Shown piece by piece: positions 23,542 through 32,491 of a stretch of 34,112 bases of DNA. This DNA is from Thermoanaerobaculales bacterium. Lineage in GTDB: Bacteria > Acidobacteriota > Thermoanaerobaculia > Thermoanaerobaculales > Sulfomarinibacteraceae. Each line of letters starts with the position of its first letter. The first letter of the stretch is position 1. The stretch spans positions 1 through 34,112 of the forward strand of contig JAIOSJ010000269.1 of NCBI GenBank assembly GCA_021107705.1. The letters are read 5' to 3'. Position numbers and translations under genes: made by a program. Below the pieces are notes generated by a model, which was given only the letters and a program-made list of their open reading frames with translations, was not told the DNA's origin and searched no databases.

Positions 23542-24596
23542 CATGCGCGATAAAGCACGGCGCCCCAATTGAGGCCACTGCCCAAACCAATGAAACACAT
23601 CAGATCGCCTCTCTTGATGCGGCCCTGAGCCTTCGCCTCGGCGAATGCAATCGGTATGGTCCCGGCAGTCGTGTTGCCGTATCGCTGAATGTTGTTAAAA
23701 ACCTTTTCATCGGGCAGCCCAAGTCGTTTCTGGACTCCCTCGTTGATCCGAAGATTGGCCTGATGCATGATGACCAGATCCAGATCCTCCGGCTTGAGGT
23801 TGTGGCGATCGAGCAGTTCAATCGTCACCTTCGGCATATTTGTAACGGCCAGCGCATACACCCGACGCCCGTCGACGTACGGTGTGATGTCACCGCTCTC
23901 AATCATTTCCTCGGTGAAGTAAGGCCGGAAGGCGCTCCCCCCTGCCGGAGTCCAGAGCCTCTCTGCGTGACTGCCATCGGTGTGAATGACGAAATCGACA
24001 AGACCGCGATCCTCATCCTCTGACGCCGAAATCACAACCGCCCCCGCACCGTCCCCAAACAAAACGGTTCGGTCCCTGGTGGCCGTGTTTCGCTCATACT
24101 CATCCTGTGGAATCGGACCATCTTTCTTGCCGAGCAGCACATCCCAGCTCTTGAACGGCATGAAGCAAGAGTGTACTTCCGCCCCGACAACCAACACGTG
24201 TCGAGCCTGCCCGGAACGAATAACGGCATCGGCAACCTGTAGGGCATAGATGAACCCTGCACACTGTTGGCGGATATCCAGGCAGGGCACCTGATTCAGC
24301 CCAAGCTTGTGTTGCAGCAACGGAGCGGGACCGGGAAAATAATAGTCGGGAGTCATGGTGGCAAAGATGACGTAATCGATGTCGGAAGGCTCGAGCCCAG
24401 CCTCCGCAATTGCGATGCGACCAGCCTCAGTCCCCAGATCCGAGGTCGCGGTCCCGGGTTCGACAAGGCGACGCTCCTCAATCCCAGTTCGCTGGCGGAT
24501 CCACTCATCCGTAGTATCCATGACTCTTGCGTAGTCGTCGTTGGTCACGACGACGGGGGGTACAAACATTCCTGCACCCGTAATGACGGCGCGCAT
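23541..24596 (-). CDS. fabH: 3-oxoacyl-ACP synthase III (FabH-type)
   Basis: A 351-residue thiolase-fold enzyme that starts fatty-acid synthesis by condensing acyl-CoA with malonyl-ACP. The catalytic triad is intact: C112 in QQCAGF, His in IMHQANLR and Asn in QRYGNTTAGT. The ~317-residue canonical form is extended here, mainly by a loop after HSCFMPFKSWD (LGKKDGPIPQDEYERNT), as in FabH-like enzymes that accept longer or special acyl starters. The frame is open upstream, but AAGGAGA sits before the ATG at 24596, so that is the start. The rest of the fab cluster is not in this window. The starter substrate is not determined. Confidence 0.92.
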   Translation of the reverse strand: MRAVITGAGMFVPPVVVTNDDYARVMDTTDEWIRQRTGIEERRLVEPGTATSDLGTEAGRIAIAEAGLEPSDIDYVIFATMTPDYYFPGPAPLLQHKLGLNQVPCLDIRQQCAGFIYALQVADAVIRSGQARHVLVVGAEVHSCFMPFKSWDVLLGKKDGPIPQDEYERNTATRDRTVLFGDGAGAVVISASEDEDRGLVDFVIHTDGSHAERLWTPAGGSAFRPYFTEEMIESGDITPYVDGRRVYALAVTNMPKVTIELLDRHNLKPEDLDLVIMHQANLRINEGVQKRLGLPDEKVFNNIQRYGNTTAGTIPIAFAEAKAQGRIKRGDLMCFIGLGSGLNWGAVLYRA

Positions 24597-24676
24597 CTCC
24601 GTCTCCTTTTCAGGACGCATCATACCTTACAGCCCGAAACCGGAAGACTAGAGGCCGAAAGCTCGGGTCCGCGATA

Positions 24677-25141
24677 CTATTTCACCTCGGCAAAGAAATA
24701 GACCTTGGCGGTTTCGGCGAGAACCCTTCCGTCGATCTTGTATTTCTGTGAGTCTTCTTTGAAACGGCCGCCTCCCGCCTTGATGGGACGCAGCACCAAA
24801 CGGCCCAATTGGCGACCTCGCTCATCCTCCAACAAGAGAATGACTTCCAGGTTCAGAGTCTCCTCTCCGAGATTCTCCAATTCGTTGGTGATGGTGGTTC
24901 TGACGTTATTGCCCGCCTGGAAATCAACCGGATCACCCGCGTCAATCCGAAAACTCCGCCAGAGGAGGCCGTCCAAAAGCACTTCGAGGTTCAGTACCTC
25001 TCCGACCTTGATTTCATACTCTTCTTGAAAGGGGCTCGTCACCTTCCTTGGCTCGTCCTCTTGTGCCGAAACAGACGACGCCAAACCGGTGAAAACCACC
25101 ACAACCAACAAAATTACGATACGAGAGACAAACCTTGCCAT
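24677..25141 (-). CDS. Small exported protein of unknown function
   Basis: A 154-residue protein with a signal peptide (IVILLVVVVFTGLASSVSA, cut before QEDEP). The mature part is predicted mostly beta (EIKVGEVLNLEVLLDGLLWRS, TTITNELENLGEETLNLEVI) and charged, with no cysteine and no known catalytic motif. GGAG lies 5 bases before the ATG. It starts 30 bp after the CsgG-like gene, so they form one operon and may act together in the envelope. The family is not recognised. Confidence 0.75.
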   Translation of the reverse strand: MARFVSRIVILLVVVVFTGLASSVSAQEDEPRKVTSPFQEEYEIKVGEVLNLEVLLDGLLWRSFRIDAGDPVDFQAGNNVRTTITNELENLGEETLNLEVILLLEDERGRQLGRLVLRPIKAGGGRFKEDSQKYKIDGRVLAETAKVYFFAEVK

Positions 25142-25171
25142 AGCTACTCCGAAAACATCACTCCGAGATCG

Positions 25172-26083
25172 TCAGGGAAGGTGAATCGTCATTCCCTTCT
25201 CAATACCGGCGGCATCTCCCAGGGTCACCGAGCAGATCGAGAGCTTCTCCTTGACTCGAGTTGTCTCCAAAGTCGCCAGGATAGTCATGGATTCGTCCAA
25301 AATCTCGCCGGTGTCGGGATCACGAATCACCTCGACATCACCCACGGTGAAAAGCTGACCCACCGAGATACCTTCTCGCTCTCCACGATTCACGTAGACC
25401 TGACCGTCCTTCACCATGACCACCGATCCGGTCCACTGGATACTTGGAAGTTGAGCGATGAGAAACTGCACCGCTTCATCGCAGGCTGCCTGGATGGCGA
25501 GACCGACGTTGTCGTTCGACTCTCCACCAAAGGCGGCGCCCCAGTCACCGGTGTTGTATCCAATGCTCATGCCCTTCTGTTTCGATTCACCGACGACGCT
25601 CTTGGAAGCAACGACCTGGCCGGTTGTGGAATCGACGATGTAGATAGTCGCGTTGATCTCACCTTTGCCGCCTTTGCCACCGAGGCGAATACCCTTGATA
25701 CGAATGCCTCCTCCGCCCTTCTTCGTGCCGTCTTGTACGTGAGTAATTGCACCCTTGACGAGCAATTGAGCCGGAGTCATTTGGCCCGTGACCGGTGCCT
25801 TTTTCCCGCCCGCAGTCCGTCCGGACGCAGCAAAATCCTGTTCATCCAGCGCGGCGCCACGCATGTCCGATTCACCGAGGACGATGAATCGATCCGACTG
25901 GTTCAGCATGTCGGTGAGAACGGTACCCCAGGCGTTTCCGATGTCGAAATGGCCATACCAGCCGGCCTGGTTTTCAAACTCGGTCACCGTGATTGAATAA
26001 CGCAGTCCTCCGGTCGCCTCATCGGCATAAGCCAACCCGGCGCCAAGAACCAACACTGTTGCGAGAATCAGAGCCTTTTTCAT
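25172..26083 (-). CDS. CsgG/HfaB-family outer-membrane-associated protein
   Basis: A 303-residue exported protein with a signal peptide (ALILATVLVLGAGLAYA). The N-terminal half matches the CsgG fold: ITVTEFENQAG, DIGNAWGTVLTDMLNQSDRFIVLGE, LLVKGAITHV, then a Gly-rich basic segment and INATIYIVDSTTGQVVAS. Residues ~215-303 (GSVVMVKDGQVYVNRGEREGISVGQLF, split) are an additional beta domain like those in flagellar-assembly-type CsgG relatives. No lipobox cysteine follows the signal, unlike E. coli CsgG, so a curli-type secretion pore is less likely than a periplasmic or assembly role. GGAGGG lies 4 bases before ATG 26083. Confidence 0.82.
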   Translation of the reverse strand: MKKALILATVLVLGAGLAYADEATGGLRYSITVTEFENQAGWYGHFDIGNAWGTVLTDMLNQSDRFIVLGESDMRGAALDEQDFAASGRTAGGKKAPVTGQMTPAQLLVKGAITHVQDGTKKGGGGIRIKGIRLGGKGGKGEINATIYIVDSTTGQVVASKSVVGESKQKGMSIGYNTGDWGAAFGGESNDNVGLAIQAACDEAVQFLIAQLPSIQWTGSVVMVKDGQVYVNRGEREGISVGQLFTVGDVEVIRDPDTGEILDESMTILATLETTRVKEKLSICSVTLGDAAGIEKGMTIHLP

Positions 26084-26167
26084 GCTTCCCTCCATACCTT
26101 ACGTTCGAGCCATGGTACCGCGTCCGCGGCGGTGCTTCAACGTTTTGGCCTACGAAGGATTGAAATT

Positions 26168-27079
26168 CTACTCCTGTCCAAAGCGGCGGCACGTTCTTCG
26201 TGGGAAAGGGGTCCATGTCGGCACATCGAGTGTATCGCCTTCCGAAGAGGGAAGCGGAAACCAAGCCCCATCCAAGACCCCGGCCCCGGCGCCTTGAATG
26301 ATGTGAAGTTCCTGTGCCGGAGTGAAGCCCTGGCCGATCAATCCGAAAAGGGAACCATTCTCGCCCTGCACCACATCCAAAACGATCACTGCATGGCCCG
26401 GACTCCCGGGAGTCACAAAGAAATCTCCCGGCCGAATCGGCTCATTCACCTCCACCATGACGCTGTCCAAGCCCAGAGACAGGGTTCCGGCGTACACGAA
26501 GAGATGCTGCAGCCACGATCGATAACCGGCGTGGCCAGCCGGCCGTGCCCCGCCGTCGATCCGCTGAACTCCCCGCCCCTGCGCCACAAAACGATCTCCC
26601 CTCAGCCAACCCTCATGGGAGGAAAGATCTCCACTCGTGAAGTGATAACACGCATCAACCGCATGGCCCGAAGCCCAGAGATATTCCGCATGCAGCCGCA
26701 AGATCATATCCGCACATTGCTGAAGATCGCCCCGACCGAGGTCGAGCAGGACAACTGCGGCAGCCGCCGCCCTGACCCTGCGCCCAACATAGTCCACCAC
26801 CTCAGTACGATCGAGACGAACGGGCAGCCCCCGCAACCAGGCGGCAAATTCCTCCTGTCCAACCACGACACGCATGGTCCCGCTCGGGGCCGGAAAGACC
26901 ACCTCGAGCGGCGCGAGGTCCGGGAGGGGTTCCCCCCAGTCGACGAGCCACGGATAAGCCGAACGATCCAGTTCCGGCCGTGGAGCAACCGTGGTTTCGG
27001 GCGCCTGAGCACAGGCCGTCAGCACCACACTCACCACGATGATGATTCCCGCCGTCTGTACCAAAAACCGGTTCTTCAT
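26168..27079 (-). CDS. DUF4846 lipoprotein
   Basis: A 303-residue predicted lipoprotein: hydrophobic TAGIIIVVSVVLTAC places the lipobox LTAC with the cysteine near residue 23. The DUF4846 signature is visible: AAAAVVLLDLGRGDLQQCADMILRLHAEYLW (split over two helices), HFTSGD and FFVTPGSPGHAVIVLDV. Members occur mainly in Bacteroidota and Acidobacteriota; the function is not established, although the PGSPGHAVIV stretch resembles NlpC/P60-like or transglutaminase-type folds. No ribosome site is obvious. Its 3' end lies 84 bp before the CsgG-like gene, so cotranscription is possible. Confidence 0.82.
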   Translation of the reverse strand: MKNRFLVQTAGIIIVVSVVLTACAQAPETTVAPRPELDRSAYPWLVDWGEPLPDLAPLEVVFPAPSGTMRVVVGQEEFAAWLRGLPVRLDRTEVVDYVGRRVRAAAAAVVLLDLGRGDLQQCADMILRLHAEYLWASGHAVDACYHFTSGDLSSHEGWLRGDRFVAQGRGVQRIDGGARPAGHAGYRSWLQHLFVYAGTLSLGLDSVMVEVNEPIRPGDFFVTPGSPGHAVIVLDVVQGENGSLFGLIGQGFTPAQELHIIQGAGAGVLDGAWFPLPSSEGDTLDVPTWTPFPRRTCRRFGQE

Positions 27080-27102
27080 CGATCGAGCGTAGCAGGCGTC
27101 GA

Positions 27103-27123
27103 GTCTCAGGTCTCAGGTCTCAA
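27103..27123 (+). repeat. Tandem heptamer GTCTCAG (three units)
   Basis: GTCTCAG, GTCTCAG and GTCTCAA in direct succession between the DUF4846 and malic enzyme genes. Confidence 0.7.
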
Positions 27124-27182
27124 ATCGCGCAGATTGCTGTCTATCGAGCATTGCAGCCGCGAGAGGGCTTGGCACAGGGCTT

Positions 27183-29456
27183 TTAGCCCTTTTTCTTCGC
27201 GAATCGCTGGGCCTTGCACACACACAAGGCCGCCATATTCACGATGTCGTTGACTTCCATCCCGCGTTGCAGCACATGAACCGGGGCGCCGATGCCGCTC
27301 AGGATCGGGCCAATGGCTTCGATCTTGCCCAAACGCCACAATAACTTGTACGCGATGTTGGCGGAGGCCAAGTTGGGACACACTAGGACATTGGCATCCC
27401 CCTGAATGCTCGACCATGGGAAAGCGCCCTCCGCGATCGAAGGTTTGACGGCAGTGTCGGCATGCATCTCACCCTCGATCGAAAGCTCCGGCCAACGCTC
27501 CTTCGCAATCTGTACGGCCTCACGCACCCTGCAACACTCAGGATCCTTATTGGACCCGAAGTTCGAATAGGACAACATCGCCACATGAGGCTCGACATCG
27601 AAATATGTCTTCGCGGCCCGCGCGGTGAGGAAGGCAATCTCCGCCAATCCCTCGGCGGTCGGATTTGGGTTCACCGTGGTATCGGCGATGAAGATCATGC
27701 GGTCCTCGAATAGCAGGAGATAGACGCCGGCAACCCTAGAGACCCCCTCCCCAATCCTGTGCACACGCAGAGCCGGTCGAATGGTGTCCGGGTAGGAATT
27801 GGAAATCCCGGCGAGCAATCCATCGGCATCCCCTTCGTGCACCATCATGTTGCCGAAATACATCGGATCGCGGAGACGCTTGGCGGATTTCACCGCCGTC
27901 GCTCCCCGCCGCCACCGCATCTCGTGGTACTTCTTGGCGTACGAGGAAGAACGCTCATCCCCCACCGGATTGACGATCTCGACCTCGTTCTCACCGATAC
28001 CGTGTTCGGCCAGTAATGCCGAGATGACTCCGATATCACCGAGCAAGATCGGCTTACAGATGCCCTCATCGATGACGATCTTCGCAGTCCGAACGATGGC
28101 CTCATGCTCGCCCTCGGGAAAAACGATCCGTTTGGGATCCACTTTGGCCTGGTCGATGACTCCATGCATGACCTTGCGCGTGCGGGAAAGGCGATTTTCG
28201 AGTTCGCGGACGTAGTCCTCGCGTGAAGAGAAGGGTTTCTGGGCCACGCCGGTCCGAATCGCAGCCTCGGCGACAGCGAGGGCTTCCCACAGGAGAACCC
28301 GAAAGTCAAAGGGCTTCGGAATGAGATATTCCCGCCCGAATTTGAGTTGCTTGCCCCCGTAGGCGCGGATCACCGAGTCAGGCACATCCTCTTTGGCCAG
28401 ATCAGCCAGAGCCTGCGCCGCGGCCAGCTTCATTTCTTCGTTGATGCCGGTCGCCGCAACATCAAGCGCACCACGAAAGATGAAAGGAAAGCCGAGTACA
28501 TTGTTGACCTGGTTGGGATAGTCCGAGCGGCCGGTTGCCATGATCACGTCCGGCCGGGCGGCGAACGCATCTTCCGGGGTGATCTCGGGGTCAGGATTGG
28601 CCATCGCGAAAATGACGGGGTTCTCCGCCATCGTCTTCACCATTTCCTGAGTCACCAGACCTTTCAAAGAAACACCCGCAAAAACGTCTGCGCCACGCAT
28701 GGCATCGGCCAGCGTGCGGGCTTCGGTCTCGATCGCGAATCGTTCCTTGTAGGGGTTCATCCCTTCGGTCCGACCTTTGTAAATGACTCCCTTCGAGTCG
28801 GTCATGAGGAGATTTTCGGGCCGAACACCAAGAGAAAGGTAAAAGGTAGCGCAGGCAATACCGGCGGCGCCGGCGCCGGAGAATACAACCTTGATATCTT
28901 CGATCTTCTTTCCGATGACCTCGAGCGCATTCAGAAGGGCAGCCCCGGAAATAATGGCCGTCCCGTGTTGATCATCGTGGAAAACCGGAATCTTGCAGGT
29001 ACGCTTGAGTTCTTCCTCGACCTCGAAACACTCCGGGGCCTTGATGTCTTCGAGATTGATGCCCCCAAGGGTCGGCTCGAGAAGCTGACAGAATCGAATG
29101 ATTTCTTTCGGGTCCTCGGTGTCGATCTCGATGTCAAAGACGTCGATGCCCGCAAACTTTTTGAAGAGAACTCCCTTGCCCTCCATTACCGGTTTGCCGG
29201 CGAGGGCGCCGATATTGCCGAGACCGAGCACCGCGGTGCCGTTCGAAACCACCGCCACCAAATTGCCCTTGTTGGTGTACTCGAAGGCAAGATCGGGGTC
29301 CTTGGCGATGTCGAGGCACGGCTCCGCAACGCCTGGGGTGTAGGCCAGGGAAAGATCTCGCTGAGTATCACAGGGCTTGGTCGGAACGACCTCAGTCTTC
29401 CCATGTCGTTCTCCGGTGTGGTAGGCGAGCGCGTCTTCACGGGTGATCTTCTTCAT
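27183..29456 (-). CDS. maeB: NADP-dependent malic enzyme fused to a phosphotransacetylase domain (MaeB-type)
   Basis: A 757-residue two-domain enzyme, normal length for MaeB. Residues 1-~425 oxidatively decarboxylate malate to pyruvate: [14 protein letters not shown], the divalent-metal site [10 protein letters not shown], the nucleotide loop [11 protein letters not shown] and [12 protein letters not shown]. Residues ~430-757 are a phosphate acetyltransferase-like domain ([45 protein letters not shown]) that mostly serves acetyl-CoA or acetyl-phosphate sensing. A TTG two codons upstream is in frame; AGGGG sits 8 bases before ATG 29456, which is preferred. An inverted repeat lies just upstream. 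It links the TCA cycle with pyruvate and supplies NADPH. Confidence 0.96.
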   Translation of the reverse strand: MKKITREDALAYHTGERHGKTEVVPTKPCDTQRDLSLAYTPGVAEPCLDIAKDPDLAFEYTNKGNLVAVVSNGTAVLGLGNIGALAGKPVMEGKGVLFKKFAGIDVFDIEIDTEDPKEIIRFCQLLEPTLGGINLEDIKAPECFEVEEELKRTCKIPVFHDDQHGTAIISGAALLNALEVIGKKIEDIKVVFSGAGAAGIACATFYLSLGVRPENLLMTDSKGVIYKGRTEGMNPYKERFAIETEARTLADAMRGADVFAGVSLKGLVTQEMVKTMAENPVIFAMANPDPEITPEDAFAARPDVIMATGRSDYPNQVNNVLGFPFIFRGALDVAATGINEEMKLAAAQALADLAKEDVPDSVIRAYGGKQLKFGREYLIPKPFDFRVLLWEALAVAEAAIRTGVAQKPFSSREDYVRELENRLSRTRKVMHGVIDQAKVDPKRIVFPEGEHEAIVRTAKIVIDEGICKPILLGDIGVISALLAEHGIGENEVEIVNPVGDERSSSYAKKYHEMRWRRGATAVKSAKRLRDPMYFGNMMVHEGDADGLLAGISNSYPDTIRPALRVHRIGEGVSRVAGVYLLLFEDRMIFIADTTVNPNPTAEGLAEIAFLTARAAKTYFDVEPHVAMLSYSNFGSNKDPECCRVREAVQIAKERWPELSIEGEMHADTAVKPSIAEGAFPWSSIQGDANVLVCPNLASANIAYKLLWRLGKIEAIGPILSGIGAPVHVLQRGMEVNDIVNMAALCVCKAQRFAKKKG

Positions 29457-29477
29457 AATCAAATCCCCTTTTATGTG

Positions 29478-29503
29478 AATGATTTATCAAATGTAAAATC
29501 ATT
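29478..29503. promoter_or_regulatory. Inverted repeat in the malic enzyme leader
   Basis: AATGATTT (29478-29485) and its exact complement AAATCATT (29496-29503), separated by 10 AT-rich bases, 22-47 bp upstream of the maeB start. It is either an operator or a weak leader hairpin. Confidence 0.45.
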
Positions 29504-29552
29504 TCGAGAAAGATTTCACAAGTGCGGAATATATTCGCTGGAAGCGCGAAGG

Positions 29553-30599
29553 TCAACCTTGTTTTCGAATTTGTCGATGGCGCTCTACCGCCAGTCTCAA
29601 CAGCTCATCGAGGAGGGCCGGATACTTGACTCCGCTGAGGTCCCATAGGCGGGGATACATGGAAATCGAGGTGAAGCCAGGAATGGAATTCACCTCGTTG
29701 ACCCACAATCGTTCGGTGTGCCCCTCAAGGAAGAGATCGACCCGCGCCATGCCCTCACAACCGAGAAGACGGAAGACGTCAACCGCCAGCTTTCGCACCC
29801 GGGCCACCAGCTCTTCATCGAGAGGCGCCGGCGCCAGAAGACGGCACCCGTCATCCAGATACTTGTCTTTGTAATCGTAGAAATCTCTGCCTGGAATGAT
29901 TTCACCAGGCAGAGAGGCCCGCGGTTCGACATTCCCCAGCACCGCAACCTCGATTTCACGCGCATCCAAACCCCGCTCGACAATAAGGCAGGGTCCAAAA
30001 TCAAAACCCACCTTCATTGCGTCGTCCAACTCTCCCGGATTCTTGACCTTGGAGATGCCGAGGGAAGATCCAAGCCGGGTGGGTTTGACGAAAACCGGCA
30101 GCCCAAATTCAAGAATCCTCCGCCGCAGCGGCGCCACATTCGCGTACCACTCATGGCGCCGAACGGTGACCCACGGCGCAGTTTCAAAACCTGCCTGAAC
30201 GAGTAAACGCTTCGTCTGAAGTTTGTCCATACACACGGCCGAGGCGGTGACATCGCAGCCCACGTACGGCAGATCGAGCATTTCAAACAGACCTTGAATG
30301 GCGCCATCTTCACCATATGGACCATGGAGAACGGGAAAGGCGACATCGAAAGTCTCACTGAGAAAACGAGGATCGAGACGATGGCGACCCTGAAATTCGA
30401 CAACCTCGTCGGTACGATCACCACTCTCCTGAAGAATCCTTTGGGCTTTCCCCTGGTCTACCCACATACCACGTCGATCGATTGCCATGGGAAAAACCTC
30501 ATGACCACCTGCACTGAGAGCGCGCGACACTGAACGCGCAGATACGACGCTGACATCATGCTCCGCCGAACGACCACCGAAGATCAACGCAATTCGCAT
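29553..30599 (-). CDS. ddl: D-alanine--D-alanine ligase
   Basis: A 348-residue ATP-grasp enzyme that makes the D-Ala-D-Ala end of the peptidoglycan stem peptide in the cytoplasm. Visible motifs are IFGGRSAEHDVSVVSA, VLHGPYGEDGAIQGL, VGCDVTASAVCMDK, VKPTRLGSSLGISKV, the omega-loop FYDYKDKYLDDG and the metal site VNEVNSIPGFTSISMYP. The tyrosine-containing omega-loop points to D-Ala-D-Ala rather than D-Ala-D-Lac specificity. The gene starts 3 bases after the HAD gene's stop, so the two are coupled. The gap to maeB carries that gene's promoter region. Confidence 0.96.
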   Translation of the reverse strand: MRIALIFGGRSAEHDVSVVSARSVSRALSAGGHEVFPMAIDRRGMWVDQGKAQRILQESGDRTDEVVEFQGRHRLDPRFLSETFDVAFPVLHGPYGEDGAIQGLFEMLDLPYVGCDVTASAVCMDKLQTKRLLVQAGFETAPWVTVRRHEWYANVAPLRRRILEFGLPVFVKPTRLGSSLGISKVKNPGELDDAMKVGFDFGPCLIVERGLDAREIEVAVLGNVEPRASLPGEIIPGRDFYDYKDKYLDDGCRLLAPAPLDEELVARVRKLAVDVFRLLGCEGMARVDLFLEGHTERLWVNEVNSIPGFTSISMYPRLWDLSGVKYPALLDELLRLAVERHRQIRKQG

Positions 30600-30602
30600 G
30601 CT

Positions 30603-31268
30603 TCAGATCTTACCGTGTTTGAAGCCGCGTTCAAGCAATCTCGGGAGTTCGGAAATGTTCTCGAGGACCTTGAGACACCCGGCCTCTCTGAGTGTCTCAG
30701 CAGTCGCCGCACCAGTCGAAATTCCTATGACCGACACCCCGGCCCTTCTGCCGGTTTCGGCATCAACGGGCATGTCACCGACCAGAATCGCCTCAGTCGT
30801 ATCGTAGCCGGTCGTTGCGAGTATCTTCGCGACCATCGAAGGGTCCGGCTTGTGAGCCCCGGCCCTTTCGGGCCCTTCGACCGCAGCCATAAGAGGCATC
30901 CAACCATGATGCGCGACGAGCTTTTCCACCCAATGAATAGGCTTATTGGAAGCCACCGCCAAAGTGTGGTTTCGAGCCAATTCTCGGAGAACTTCTTCCG
31001 TTCCGGGAAACGGAGGCGAGTTCTCGCACAGGACCTCGTCGTAGTGATGACGAAACCTCGCCATCAAATCATCGGTACCGACCCCATCCCCCGCCGCCGC
31101 TGCGATCAGGCGTCGCGCCCCCAGACCCACATGGCGACGAACCCACGCGAGGTCCACCGGAGGCCGCCCGAACTCGTCAAGGGCAAGATTGAGCCCCAGG
31201 CGAATCCCCGGGAAACTATCAACCAGCGTACCGTCAAGATCGAAGATGATCAGTCGAAAGTGCGACAT
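30603..31268 (-). CDS. HAD-family phosphatase (phosphoglycolate phosphatase-like)
   Basis: A 221-residue haloacid-dehalogenase-fold hydrolase. Motif I is FDLDGTLVD, motif II is VASNKP, motif III the lysine in AHKPDP, and motif IV is ILVGDMPVDAETG. A helical C1 cap lies between motifs I and II, as in Gph/PGMB enzymes. An in-frame upstream start at 31286 exists; ATG 31268 (MSHFRLIIFDLDG) places motif I at the usual distance from the N-terminus. It precedes ddl by 3 bases. The substrate is not evident; phosphoglycolate or a sugar phosphate is typical. Confidence 0.9.
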   Translation of the reverse strand: MSHFRLIIFDLDGTLVDSFPGIRLGLNLALDEFGRPPVDLAWVRRHVGLGARRLIAAAAGDGVGTDDLMARFRHHYDEVLCENSPPFPGTEEVLRELARNHTLAVASNKPIHWVEKLVAHHGWMPLMAAVEGPERAGAHKPDPSMVAKILATTGYDTTEAILVGDMPVDAETGRRAGVSVIGISTGAATAETLREAGCLKVLENISELPRLLERGFKHGKI

Positions 31269-31303
31269 GGCGAAAGTGTACGCCAACCAGGTTAGAATTC
31301 CCT

Positions 31304-32479
31304 ATGGCTGTTCAGACAGGTCTTCAGAGACTCCTCGCCGATTCGGCGACCATCAAGGATCGACGATGGGCGCTGCTCGCGAACCAGGCATCGGTCACCC
31401 GGAACTTGGAGACCGCTCGTCTTGCCTTGGCTGCAGTTGCAGGCCCCCCGATCCGGCTCTTTGCTCCTGAACACGGTCTCGAAGGTGTGGCCCAGGACAT
31501 GGAGGCTGTCGCCGATTCAGTTGATCCCTTGACCGGCGCGACGGTGCACTCGCTTTACGGAGAGGACGCCGGCACTCTGGCCCCAAAGGCCCAGTCCCTC
31601 GAAAATCTCGATGCGATTGTCGTTGACATGCCCGACATCGGGAGCCGCTACTACACCTTCGCGGCCTCCCTGGACGGAATGATGGCGGCGTGTGAAATGG
31701 CGGGCGTCGAGGTTGTGGTTCTTGACCGGCCCAACCCCCTCGGTGGCCTCAGACGAGAGGGAGGCATGGTTCAGCCGGGGTTCGAGAGTTTTGTCTCGCA
31801 ATTACCGACACCGATTCGCCACGGTCTCACTCTTGGCGAGATTGCCCTGCTGTTGCACCGCGAACGCTATCCCGATCTCGAACTCACCGTCGTCCCGTGC
31901 CTCGGCTGGAAAAGAAGCGACCTCTTCGACGCCACAGACCTGCCATGGGTTTCCCCGTCCCCAAACATGCCGACTCTTGACACGGCTCTACTCTATCCGG
32001 GCCTTTGCCTCATCGAAGCCACCACCTTGTCCGAAGGCCGCGGGACGACTCGGCCCTTCCATCTTGTGGGGGCGCCCTGGGTCGATGCCCACCACCTCGT
32101 CGATTCCTTGCGCACCCTCGAGTTGCCTGGAGTCGCTTTCCGAGCGACGTCATTCCGCCCCGAATTCCAAAAACACGCCAACAGGATCTGTGCCGGCTGC
32201 GATTTGCACATCACGAATCGCGAAATGCTCAGGCCGCTGGAACTCGGGCTTGAAATCGTGAAGACCATTCACGATCTCTACCCGAACGACTTTTCCTGGC
32301 GTGCCGAACCTTACGAATTCGTTACCGAGGCGCCCGCTCTCGACCTGCTCACCGGGTCTTCAAGGGCTCGCTCAATCATCGAAGGTGGACAAGAACTCCA
32401 ATGCCTTTTTGACGAATGGCACGAGGAAGTTAAAGCCTTTGAAAACACACTCGGGAACATTCTGCTGTACCACGAGTAG
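31304..32479 (+). CDS. DUF1343 exo-beta-N-acetylmuramidase (NamZ-type)
   Basis: A 391-residue protein of the DUF1343 family, whose B. subtilis member NamZ (YbbC) removes terminal N-acetylmuramic acid from peptidoglycan fragments. Family motifs are LLANQASVTRN, IRLFAPEHGLEGVAQ (the likely catalytic Glu-His region), LDAIVVDMPDIGSRYYTF, VVLDRPNPLGG and SPNMPTLDTALLYPGLCLIE. It lacks a signal peptide (it begins MAVQTGLQRLL), so it may act in the cytoplasm on imported muropeptides, unlike the secreted enzyme. It diverges from the HAD-ddl operon with only 35 bp between starts, so regulation is probably linked. Confidence 0.9.
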   Translation: MAVQTGLQRLLADSATIKDRRWALLANQASVTRNLETARLALAAVAGPPIRLFAPEHGLEGVAQDMEAVADSVDPLTGATVHSLYGEDAGTLAPKAQSLENLDAIVVDMPDIGSRYYTFAASLDGMMAACEMAGVEVVVLDRPNPLGGLRREGGMVQPGFESFVSQLPTPIRHGLTLGEIALLLHRERYPDLELTVVPCLGWKRSDLFDATDLPWVSPSPNMPTLDTALLYPGLCLIEATTLSEGRGTTRPFHLVGAPWVDAHHLVDSLRTLELPGVAFRATSFRPEFQKHANRICAGCDLHITNREMLRPLELGLEIVKTIHDLYPNDFSWRAEPYEFVTEAPALDLLTGSSRARSIIEGGQELQCLFDEWHEEVKAFENTLGNILLYHE

Positions 32480-32491
32480 GAGCTTGTAGCC

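Noticed and set aside
24809-25996. 395-codon open frame on the plus strand
   Set aside because: Antisense to the CsgG-like and small exported genes, both with ribosome sites and signal peptides.
27173-27194. AGGGCT-TTT-AGCCCT hairpin followed by T5 at the malic enzyme end
   Set aside because: The T-tract is on the plus strand and is part of the lysine codons ending maeB, so it does not terminate maeB; no plus-strand gene needs it.
26132-27253. 373-codon open frame on the plus strand
   Set aside because: Antisense to the DUF4846 lipoprotein gene; the product is Pro/His/Arg-rich without a domain.
28347-29648. 433-codon open frame on the plus strand
   Set aside because: Antisense to the well-supported malic enzyme gene; the translation has no recognisable domain, so it is a shadow of a GC-rich gene.
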